From NCBI GenBank assembly GCA_002509325.1, contig DADO01000128.1:1-13925 (forward strand): a stretch of DNA of 13,925 bases, in the 5' to 3' direction. The notes beneath the pieces are model-generated. The model saw only the letters and a program-made list of their open reading frames with translations, had not been told where the DNA came from and made no database searches. The translations under genes were made by a program, and so were the position numbers. Below are positions 7,150-12,820 of this stretch, in pieces (within the stretch, counting starts at the first letter, position 1; every line of letters starts with the position of its first letter). The DNA is from Methanosarcina sp. UBA402. Lineage in GTDB: Archaea; Halobacteriota; Methanosarcinia; Methanosarcinales; Methanosarcinaceae.

Positions 7150-7275
7150 CTTCTGTTAACCGCTTGACTTCTGTTAACTGCTTGACTTCTGTTAACTGCT
7201 TGACTTCTGTTAACTGCTTGACTTCTGTTCCCGGCTTGACTTCTGTTCCCGGCTTGACTTCTGTTCCCGGCTTGA
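7150..7275. repeat. Seven-copy 18-bp tandem array spanning the atpD stop codon
   Basis: Seven uninterrupted 18-bp units fill 7150-7275 exactly. On the plus strand units 1-4 (7150-7221) read CTTCTGTTAACTGCTTGA (unit 1 has C for T at position 12) and units 5-7 (7222-7275) read CTTCTGTTCCCGGCTTGA. On the coding (minus) strand units 7 to 5 encode three copies of KSSREQ at the end of the beta subunit. The next unit carries TTAAC instead of TTCCC, which creates the atpD stop TAA (7210-7212). The remaining three units are the untranslated gap before atpC and each repeats the same in-frame TAA. Confidence 0.93.
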
Positions 7276-8685
7276 TTTTTTGGCTACGGCTTCATCAATT
7301 GTTCCGATCATGTAAAGGTCGCTTTCCGGGTAATCTTTAAATTCATCGCGCAGGATACGCTCGCAGCCATCGAGTGCATCTGAGAGAGCGACGAATTTAC
7401 CTTTAAAACCTGTAAACTGCTCAGTGGTGAAAAATGGCTGTGTGAGGAAACGCTCCAGGCGGCGGGCACGGGCTACCACATTGCGGTCTTCCTGCGACAG
7501 CTGTTCGAGGCCAAGCATAGAGATGATATCCTTGAGTTCGGCATATTGTGCAAGCGTCTGTCGGATTTCCTGAGCCAGGCCATAATGCCTTTCGCCTATA
7601 ACGCCAGGTGTTGACATTTTGGAATTTGACTGCAGGGGATCAATAGCTGGATAGAGCCCTTCGCTTGCTCTTTTGCGAGAGAGGACAATAGATGCAGACA
7701 GGTGCGAGAAGGTGTGCACAGCCGCAGGGTCCGTAAAATCATCAGCTGGCACATACACTGCCTGAATTGACATGATGGCTCCAGCATCGGTATTTGATAT
7801 GCGCTCTTCAAGCTCTGATAACTCAGTGCCAAGGGTCGGCTGATAACCAAGCCGTGAAGGCATCTGTCCCATCAAACCTGACACTTCTGAGCCGGCCTGG
7901 ATAAACCGGAATATATTATCTATGAGCAGCAGTACATCGCGGTGCTCATCATCCCTAAAATACTCAGCCATTGTTAGAGCCGCATGCCCCACCCGGAAAC
8001 GAGCGCCTGGAGGTTCGTTCATCTGGCCGAAAACCATGACCATATTAGGGAGCACGCCCGCATCTTTCATATCACGGTAAAGCTCTTCCCCCTCGCGATT
8101 GCGTTCTCCTATGCCGCAAAAAATGCTTACCCCCTGATGATGCTTGACCATGTTGTGAATCATCTCAGTTAACAGGACGGTCTTTCCAACGCCCGCCCCT
8201 CCAAAAAGCCCGGTTTTGCTGCCACGCTCAAGAGGCACCAGCACGTCGATAACCTTGATGCCAGTCTCGAAGACTTCAGATATTGTGGACCTGCGTACCA
8301 GCGGAGGCGGAGCTTGGTGGATTGAACGCCATTGAATATCGGATGGTGGTTCTTTACCGTCAATGGGATTTCCAAATACGTCAAACATTCGTGAAAGGAT
8401 TCCCCTGCCAACAGGCGCTTTCAAGGGACCACCTGTATCTTCCACTGCCATGCCTCGAGCAAGCCCTTCGGTGGGAGTGAGAGCAATTCCGCGAACATGG
8501 TGCGCGTCAAGCTGGGTCAAAACCTCAATGGTAATTTGACTTTCCTTTCCTGCACGCAGCAACGTGTATACAGGTGGCAAATGTCTCTCAAAAAACACAT
8601 CCACGATGCTGCCGCGTACCGAGACTACCGTGCCGCGGTTCAAGGGACTATTTTTTTCTTCCATATCGCCTTTAACGTCCCCCAT
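7210..8685 (-). CDS. atpD: N-ATPase F1 subunit beta (catalytic) with repeat tail
   Basis: Catalytic ATP-hydrolysing and ATP-forming subunit of F1. Numbering from ATG at 8685 (491 aa): Walker A GGAGVGKT at about 162-169, catalytic glutamate in GERNREG near 194, Walker B LLLIDNIF near 252-259, and the SALPQSRLGYQP-type loop present here as GQMPSRLGYQPTL. The frame stays open upstream to a TTG at 8868 (552 aa), but the first recognisable beta residues begin at RGTVVSVRGSIVDVFF. ATG 8685 has AAAGGGGGCGATG, close to the ideal Shine-Dalgarno, about 10 nt upstream; ATG 8664 (AAAGG, 4 nt) is an alternative. The C-terminus ends in three KSSREQ repeats from an 18-bp array. First gene of the operon. Confidence 0.95.
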   Translation of the reverse strand: MGDVKGDMEEKNSPLNRGTVVSVRGSIVDVFFERHLPPVYTLLRAGKESQITIEVLTQLDAHHVRGIALTPTEGLARGMAVEDTGGPLKAPVGRGILSRMFDVFGNPIDGKEPPSDIQWRSIHQAPPPLVRRSTISEVFETGIKVIDVLVPLERGSKTGLFGGAGVGKTVLLTEMIHNMVKHHQGVSIFCGIGERNREGEELYRDMKDAGVLPNMVMVFGQMNEPPGARFRVGHAALTMAEYFRDDEHRDVLLLIDNIFRFIQAGSEVSGLMGQMPSRLGYQPTLGTELSELEERISNTDAGAIMSIQAVYVPADDFTDPAAVHTFSHLSASIVLSRKRASEGLYPAIDPLQSNSKMSTPGVIGERHYGLAQEIRQTLAQYAELKDIISMLGLEQLSQEDRNVVARARRLERFLTQPFFTTEQFTGFKGKFVALSDALDGCERILRDEFKDYPESDLYMIGTIDEAVAKKSSREQKSSREQKSSREQKSSS

Positions 8686-9047
8686 ACTTGCATCGCCCCC
8701 TTTCGCTTTTGGAAGTGTACGTTTCTTTTTTACAGGATGTAATGTAAGTCGAAAGGATATAACAGGTTTATAATTGATTAAATGTCTTAAAACGGCAGTA
8801 CTCATGAAATACCGAGGAGAAAACAGAAAGGTATTACTTTTCACATAATACCTTTTGGCAAAAGACAACTATACTGCCATAATATCTTTGGTTTGCCTTC
8901 CAATATCCTTTTTCTAATGTTGTCTTTTGATTTTTTAATTAGTTAGTTATTGCTTGTTTCCCCTCCCTAATAAAGAAATATGTCTTAAATTATATTAATT
9001 TGACATTATGATGTTTTTTCTTTTAACAAGTCTCAGATATTTTTGCC
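8686..9047 (-). promoter_or_regulatory. Leader and probable promoter region of the atp operon
   Basis: This 362-bp gap between the GNAT gene and atpD must hold the operon promoter. TATA-like sequences on the minus strand include ATTATAAAC (about 8768-8775) and TTATATCC (about 8756-8762), which would give leaders of roughly 50-70 nt. Others lie further up in the AT-rich block 8980-9000. I cannot choose between them. The stretch 8686-8868 is open in the atpD frame but has no beta-like sequence and no ribosome binding site at its TTG. A perfect stem-forming repeat lies at 8827-8855 (separate entry). No other gene is seen. Confidence 0.4.
8827..8855. promoter_or_regulatory. 9-bp inverted repeat upstream of atpD
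   Basis: AAAGGTATT (8827-8835) and AATACCTTT (8847-8855) are exact reverse complements separated by 11 bases. They could form an RNA stem-loop if transcription starts upstream, or be an operator if the promoter is nearby. It lies about 140 bp before the preferred atpD start. It is the most regular structure in the leader; function is unknown. Confidence 0.5.
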
Positions 9048-9500
9048 TCAAAGGTTTTTTACCATTGAGATACGCTCTATGTTAGATTCAAGATAAGTGT
9101 CCCCATAAGCAGTGAACCCAAGTTTTTCATAAAAGTTTACTGCGTGGGTCTGCGCATGAACATGGACTTCTTCTGCTTTTATTTCTGCAGCTTTTTCCAG
9201 AAGCTTCTCTACAACGAGTTTACCGATTTGCTTTCCCCTGCATTCATTCAAGACACAAATCCTTCCAATTAGGCAGCTTTTTCCATTTTGAACAAGTCTC
9301 CCCGTGGCAACCGGTTTGGCATTTGCATACACAATCGCATGGTGCGCCTTCAGGTCCAATTCGTCAAATTCCTCTTCTTCAGGTACATTTTGTTCTTTTA
9401 TGAAAACCTCCCTGCGGACGTAAAAAGAATCCTCCAGGGCTCCAGGGCGGTTTACATCAATAAATTTTATACTCATTGAAGGTTCACGTTTCTTTTCCAT
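9048..9500 (-). CDS. ElaA-like GNAT-family N-acetyltransferase
   Basis: A 150-residue GNAT protein that would transfer an acetyl group from acetyl-CoA to an amine; the substrate cannot be told. The ElaA/YjcF-type layout is visible: SFYVRREVFIKEQNVPEEEEFDELD near the N-terminus, ATGRLV in strand 4 region, the acetyl-CoA pyrophosphate loop ECRGKQIGKLVVEKLLE, and HVHAQTHAVNFYEKLGF with the conserved Tyr. Two oddities: the loop reads R-G-K-Q-I-G where R-G-x-G-x-G is usual, and the terminal motif has IERISMV where the subfamily often has I-x-H-x-x-M. ATG at 9500 is chosen because AAAGGAGG lies 8-9 nt upstream; a TTG one codon earlier is less likely. It is transcribed alone; a TATA-like TATTATATTTT lies about 80-90 bp upstream. 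Confidence 0.88.
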   Translation of the reverse strand: MEKKREPSMSIKFIDVNRPGALEDSFYVRREVFIKEQNVPEEEEFDELDLKAHHAIVYANAKPVATGRLVQNGKSCLIGRICVLNECRGKQIGKLVVEKLLEKAAEIKAEEVHVHAQTHAVNFYEKLGFTAYGDTYLESNIERISMVKNL

Positions 9501-9680
9501 CAAAAAGCCTCCTTTCCCAGTTTCTTCGATCTATTTTATGATTAAAGATTCAGCTCTCTCATTTCTATAAAGAACCCGAAAATATAATACTTTATTGCAG
9601 GCAATGACAGGATAAATAAAAAATACGCGATAGATCTACGCAGAAGATATTTTTCAATGTTGTTTTCAGTTAAAGAAAAA

Positions 9681-9739
9681 CCTGTACCGAAGAAAAAGTG
9701 CCTGTACCAAAGAAAAAAACCTGTATCGAAGAAAATTTA
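9681..9739. repeat. Three-copy ~20-bp direct repeat
   Basis: CCTGTACCGAAGAAAAAGTG (9681-9700), CCTGTACCAAAGAAAAAAA (9701-9719) and CCTGTATCGAAGAAAATTTA (9720-9739) are adjacent and clearly related. No open frame covers them. They lie between the upstream region of the GNAT gene and the IS200/IS605-type remnant. No function is evident. Confidence 0.7.
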
Positions 9740-9766
9740 TTTTAAAATAAGGAGAACTGATCAAAT

Positions 9767-10005
9767 GTGAACTACCCCTCAGCTAAAGGCTGAGTAGCTT
9801 CCTAATTCATAGATGACCATTGGCATCTCCAAAGGCTTTAATTCCGGCTGAACCGTCCGTACTGAGTCTCGCTCTTATTACATTCTATGTTTAATATTAC
9901 ATTATTCGATGGTTTATATGAAGCCAAAGCATAATGAAAAGTATATTGGAGAAGTTGACGCTTATATCCCTAGGCTGAAGACCTAGGGGGTTTACGCTTC
10001 GTAAT
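9767..10005 (-). mobile_element. Miniature IS200/IS605 (IS1341-type) element, both ends without transposase
   Basis: The stretch has the two sub-terminal hairpins typical of this family. One is CTCAGC-TAAAG-GCTGAG (9778-9794) beside GTGAACTACCC, the style of right ends. The other is CCCTAGG-CTGAAGA-CCTAGGG (9968-9988) flanked by GACGC and GCGTAAAC-type bases, the style of left ends. Between them lie only about 170 bp, including a short tnpB-like tail on the minus strand. There are no terminal inverted repeats or target duplications, as expected for HUH single-strand transposition. It therefore looks like an internally deleted, palindrome-associated element mobilised in trans. It starts about 10 bp behind the tRNA-Arg 3' end. 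Outer boundaries are estimates. Confidence 0.65.
9807..9884 (-). pseudogene. tnpB C-terminal remnant
   Basis: Inside the miniature element one minus-strand frame stays open for 25 codons before a stop and ends GSAGIKAFGDANGHL. The G-x-x-GI-x-A-x-GD pattern resembles the variable C-terminal tail of IS1341-type TnpB proteins just before the element's right-end hairpin. All nuclease motifs (RuvC, zinc finger) are missing. An in-frame TAG lies directly upstream. Recognition is from memory of family tails and is moderately sure. Confidence 0.45.
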
Positions 10006-10014
10006 ATAAATTAG

Positions 10015-10107
10015 CGGGCCCGCCGCGATTCGAACACGAGTCAATGGGTTTCTTCGTAATGTCTTACTTCGAAGCCCATTAGGATATCCTGGCTACCCTA
10101 CGAGCCC
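10015..10107 (-). tRNA. tRNA-Arg(UCG) with a 19-nt intron
   Basis: On the minus strand: acceptor stem GGGCTCG (10107-10101) pairs with CGGGCCC near the 3' end; T arm TCGTG-TTCGAAT-CGCGG; anticodon stem ATGGG/CCCAT. The anticodon loop is interrupted after position 37. Removing 10050-10068 (19 nt) gives loop CTTCGAA, anticodon UCG at 10070-10072, so arginine (CGA and possibly other CGN codons). The exon-intron junctions form a canonical archaeal bulge-helix-bulge: bulge GAA, 4-bp helix CTTC/GAAG, bulge AAA, with an inner stem GTAA/TTAC. Mature length is 74 nt; CCA is not encoded. The D stem is weak (G-U pair and one mismatch). Discriminator base G. Confidence 0.9.
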
Positions 10108-10119
10108 GCGATGCAGCAC

Positions 10120-10146
10120 TATGGATAGAAACTATCCATATTAAAC
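10120..10146 (-). promoter_or_regulatory. tRNA-Arg promoter with a perfect 21-bp palindrome
   Basis: A TATA-like GTTTAATATG (minus strand, 10146-10137) lies about 35 bp upstream of the tRNA 5' end, a suitable distance if transcription starts a few bases before the mature end. Directly overlapping its downstream edge is TATGGATAG-AAA-CTATCCATA (10120-10140), with perfect 9-bp arms and a 3-bp centre. A palindrome of this quality at this place is unusual for a tRNA promoter and looks like an operator or a 5'-leader hairpin. Confidence 0.55.
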
Positions 10147-10777
10147 TTTTCTCTCAAAATTACGGCAGCAGGAAATCTAAGCAAGGAGAGAAACATGAAG
10201 GAAGAAGACAAAAATAAAGAATGAGAGCGGAAGAAACAGAAGAAATTAAGAAGAAATTAAAAGAGTAAGGAAGATTAAGAAAAGATTAATAGATTAAAAG
10301 AGTAAGAAGGATAAAGAGAGATAGAAAAGAACGGAAAGGAGTACAGTAGGGCAGCATAGCTTAATAGATGCAGAGATAAGTAAAGGGGAACTGAGAGAGG
10401 CAAAAAGGGGAAAGAATGTAGAAAGAAATAATTAAGGTTAAACCAAGTGAAAAGCAATTATCCTGGAAATTTCGGTACAGGATGCTCAGATTGAATAAGA
10501 ATAACACCTGAGTGAATAAAAATATATAGTAATTGAGACAGATTAAAGAACATCACTAAAAAATAACATATGTCATTTTTCATAATGAGAACTTAAAATT
10601 AATGAAATATGCTGGGGAAAAATTTCAGGATAGGTCAGATAGGTAGGGTTAAGGCTGAGTCAAGGCTAACTGGACATATCTATAAAGTGGAATTACATGG
10701 AAAATAATTTCCAATATAAACAATTTCTTAATCTCAGGATCATTTAATAACTATTCCAATATCTTGGATCAGTGATC

Positions 10778-10815
10778 TTATATAGTTCACCATATAGCTC
10801 AGTGGGGGAGCTATA
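10778..10815 (+). promoter_or_regulatory. Promoter and 8-bp inverted repeat before the KaiC-like gene
   Basis: TATA-like TTATATAG (10778-10785) predicts a start of transcription near 10807 and a leader of about 34 nt. TATAGCTC (10793-10800) and GAGCTATA (10808-10815), separated by 7 bases, form a perfect inverted repeat lying between the TATA box and the predicted start. This is a plausible operator or, if included in the RNA, a leader hairpin. GGGGGT at 10827-10832 serves as ribosome binding site for ATG 10841. Confidence 0.5.
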
Positions 10816-10840
10816 ATAGGAAGAGTGGGGGTCTCCAAAA

Positions 10841-11560
10841 ATGGAAAGGGTTTCAACAGGTATAGAGGAGCTAGACAGGAAGCTAAGTGGGGGCTATCCT
10901 GCAAATAAAGTAACACTTGTAACAGGTGTAGCAGGGAGTGGGAAAACAATCTTCAGTATCCATTTCATCTACAAAAACTGTCTTGAAGGCAGGAAATGCA
11001 TGATAATCGCAACAGAGGAAACTCCTGAGGATATTATTTACCAGGCAAGCCTGTTAGGGCGCGACCTTACACCGTACTATAAAAGCGGACAGCTTATCAT
11101 AGAAAACATTTTTGAAAACCGTTCGGAAATGGTAGGGCAGACCAGGTACGGGTTCAAGCCTGAATGTCTTAATATCGAAATTCCCACTCTTATAGAATTA
11201 ATACGTGAGGGAACAGAATGCCTTGTTATGGATAATATAGGCACTTTTGTTCTCAGAGTCTCTATAAAAAGGCTTAGAGATCAGCTTGATGCGCTGAATT
11301 ACCTGGTGAGAAAAAAAGGTTGTACTACTCTTTTAATTATGGACGAGTCCGCACACAATATAACTCATCAGCTTGCTGAATATTCGGTCTATGGATCTAT
11401 CCGCTTATTAGTAAGAGAGAACTCTTATCTTGGAAAAATGGAGCGCTACCTGAGCATACCCAAGATGCGCAGCACTCCTATTTCTCCTGAGATGTCTATT
11501 TTTGAGATCACATCTGAAGGGATCAAAATCCATGATTCTGGGGGGGGAAAGTTTTGCTGA
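10841..11560 (+). CDS. KaiC/RAD55-like single-domain RecA-fold ATPase
   Basis: A 239-residue soluble ATPase of the KaiC/RAD55 superfamily with one RecA-like domain, half the size of cyanobacterial KaiC. Visible motifs: N-terminal STGIEELDRKLSGGYP, Walker A GVAGSGKT (29-36), the catalytic glutamate pair E59-E60 in ATEETPEDII (matching FEETPQDI of the KaiC CI domain), Walker B CLVMDN (D131), and KMR (208-210) with the following FEITSEGIKI end. All residues expected for ATP binding and hydrolysis are present. It overlaps the response regulator gene by 7 bp, so the two are made together and probably interact. A paralog lies on the opposite strand at 13083-13793. The C-terminus (DSGGGKFC) is encoded by a run of eight G. 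Not a clock KaiC; the output is unknown. Confidence 0.9.
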   Translation: MERVSTGIEELDRKLSGGYPANKVTLVTGVAGSGKTIFSIHFIYKNCLEGRKCMIIATEETPEDIIYQASLLGRDLTPYYKSGQLIIENIFENRSEMVGQTRYGFKPECLNIEIPTLIELIREGTECLVMDNIGTFVLRVSIKRLRDQLDALNYLVRKKGCTTLLIMDESAHNITHQLAEYSVYGSIRLLVRENSYLGKMERYLSIPKMRSTPISPEMSIFEITSEGIKIHDSGGGKFC

Positions 11561-12411
11561 GTGAAAAAAGCAAACCGAAAATCCTTATTGTCGATGATAT
11601 GCCTGACAACGTAGAACTTATAGAAGCTTACCTTTCAGTAGAGCCCTATGATATTATTACTGCCAGTAGCGGAAAGGAAGCTATCCAGAAATTAAAAGAG
11701 GAAAAACTCGACATGATCTTTCTGGACGTCATGATGCCTGATATCAGCGGCTATGATGTCTGCAAAATTGTCAAAAACGATCCCGAAACTCAGTTCATCC
11801 CGGTTTTGATGCTTACTGCTCTTTCCGAACTTGAAGATCGAATAGAGGGAATTGAATCCGGAGCTGATGATTTCCTTACAAAACCTATAAACAGGCTTGA
11901 GCTAAAAACCAGAGTGAAATCTTTGCTCAGGGTAAAATGTATGCATGACCAGCTGGTAGCTGATCGCGATACCCTTGAGATGAAAAACCGGGTACAAAGT
12001 GTTCTTACTTCAATCATTCCTACTCTGCTCCGGGTTGCTTCTAATGAGGAAAAGAAGGTCATAATTAACCAGATGACAGGCATGGTAGAAAAAACGCTGC
12101 TTGATACGTATCACCTTGAGAACAAGAAGAGTGACTTCGCTTACGCAGGGGAGGTCTGTGCTGGAATAATGAACCAGCTGGGCGGAAGTTTTTCTTCCGA
12201 AACAGGTGAAAAAGGAAGCTCATGGATAGTAAGGGGAACAAAATGCCCCTGGAAGGGGGAAGAAGCCCGTAAGAATCCTATTTTGTGCACTTTGACCAGG
12301 AAAATTCTTTCAAATGTAACTTTAAAAGTAGACTCTAACTTCAGCGTTGAGGCTCTAAAGACAATAGGGAACAGGAATGACTGTTGTGAATTTCTTATAA
12401 AAGGAACATAA
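11554..12411 (+). CDS. Response regulator with REC domain and Cys-rich methanogen-type output domain
   Basis: A 285-residue two-component response regulator. Residues ~8-126 are a complete receiver domain: acidic pair D14-D15 (ILIVDDMPDN), phospho-acceptor D58 (IFLDVMMPD), T88 and K110 (LTKP). A helical linker (~127-165) leads to a C-terminal domain with C202, C231 (KCPW), C245 (NPILCTL) and C277-C278 (NDCCEFLI). This resembles the methanogen output domain (MetOD1/MOD1), whose function is not established; the cysteines suggest metal or redox binding. There is no DNA-binding domain. The start is TTG at 11554, because the receiver must begin here and no in-frame ATG precedes D53; the G-rich stretch just upstream may serve as ribosome binding site. 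It overlaps the KaiC-like gene by 7 bp. No histidine kinase is in the window. Confidence 0.88.
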   Translation: MLSEKSKPKILIVDDMPDNVELIEAYLSVEPYDIITASSGKEAIQKLKEEKLDMIFLDVMMPDISGYDVCKIVKNDPETQFIPVLMLTALSELEDRIEGIESGADDFLTKPINRLELKTRVKSLLRVKCMHDQLVADRDTLEMKNRVQSVLTSIIPTLLRVASNEEKKVIINQMTGMVEKTLLDTYHLENKKSDFAYAGEVCAGIMNQLGGSFSSETGEKGSSWIVRGTKCPWKGEEARKNPILCTLTRKILSNVTLKVDSNFSVEALKTIGNRNDCCEFLIKGT

Positions 12412-12606
12412 GGCCTTATTTACTTTCAAAAGCCTGGAATTTACCTTTTTGACAAGTATCAGGTAAGAAAATAACCAGGGAACCCAAAAGCAGGTCACTT
12501 CATACTTATGAAACTCATTTCCTACTTCTAAGAAATCATGCATGCTTTTAATAGTTCATTCATCTTTGAAGGTGGGTTTTCAGTACACTGATTCCGTATA
12601 TCCTCA

Positions 12607-12720
12607 ATAAACCACGGATAAACACAGATGAACACAAGTTACAAAAAAGAACACAGAGGGTTTTTCAATTCGCTATTATCCGTATCTATCCGTTTATTCA
12701 TGTTCATGTGTGGTTTTTAT
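12607..12720. repeat. Imperfect inverted-repeat element (AAACCAC...GTGGTTT)
   Basis: The left side reads AAACCACGGATAAACACAG followed by ATGAACA (to about 12634). The right side, read in reverse complement, is AAACCACACATGAACATG followed by AATAAACGGATA. The shared blocks AAACCAC, ATGAACA and the recurring GGATA/AAACA words make it an imperfect, partly shuffled inverted repeat of about 114 bp. It is similar in style to the interspersed ACCACGGATAAACAC repeats I recall from Methanosarcina and other genomes. No coding potential. Confidence 0.45.
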
Positions 12721-12820
12721 GGGAAATTCATTGAGCAATAATGGGAAATTCATTGAGCAATAATGGGAAATTCATTGAACAATAATGGGAAATTCATTGA
12801 ACAATAATGGGAAATTCATT
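12720..12820. repeat. 22-bp tandem array, 4.6 copies
   Basis: Four full copies of TGGGAAATTCATTGAGCAATAA start at 12720, 12742, 12764 and 12786, followed by a 13-bp partial copy at 12808. Copies 1-2 have GAGC and copies 3-4 have GAAC, the only difference. A decayed copy (ATAATGAGAAATCCATTA) appears at about 12846-12863. The period is not a multiple of three, so a coding role is unlikely. Each unit contains small inverted words AATG/CATT that could pair. Confidence 0.92.

Larger units (their letters stand above)
10108..10840. other. Non-coding region with purine-rich tract
   Basis: No convincing gene in 733 bp. From about 10190 to 10440 the plus strand is roughly four-fifths purine, dominated by GAAGAAAT, AAGAG and GATTAAG words, with an imperfect direct repeat starting ATTAAAAGAGTAAG at 10256 and again at 10293. 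A well-spaced GGAGAG precedes an ATG at 10195, but that frame reads only MKEEDKNKE before a stop and the downstream frames are full of stops. Further on, an AT-rich near-palindrome (AAAAAT-a-ACATATGT-c-ATTTTT, 10559-10580) stands alone. The last 65 bp hold the promoter of the next gene. Confidence 0.6.

Noticed and set aside
7056..7340. Plus-strand frame with repeated TSVNCL/TSVPGL hexapeptides
   Set aside because: It is the complementary reading of the 18-bp tandem array and the ends of atpD and atpC; no ribosome binding site of note and no independent support.
8686..8868. N-terminal extension making beta 552 residues long from a TTG at 8868
   Set aside because: No ribosome binding site at the TTG, no family similarity, and a near-ideal Shine-Dalgarno before ATG 8685.
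10275..10457. Minus-strand 60-codon frame rich in Phe, Leu, Ser and Tyr
   Set aside because: It is the antisense of the purine-rich tract; composition follows from polypyrimidine DNA and no start signal is convincing.
10791..10817. TAGCTCAGTGGGGGAGC resembles a tRNA D arm
   Set aside because: No anticodon arm, T arm or acceptor partner follows; the stem is better explained as an inverted repeat in the promoter of the KaiC-like gene.
12408..12419. ATAAGGCCTTAT as a hairpin terminator of the response regulator gene
   Set aside because: The palindrome has no loop and includes the stop codon; no T-run follows directly, so a terminator role is not supported.
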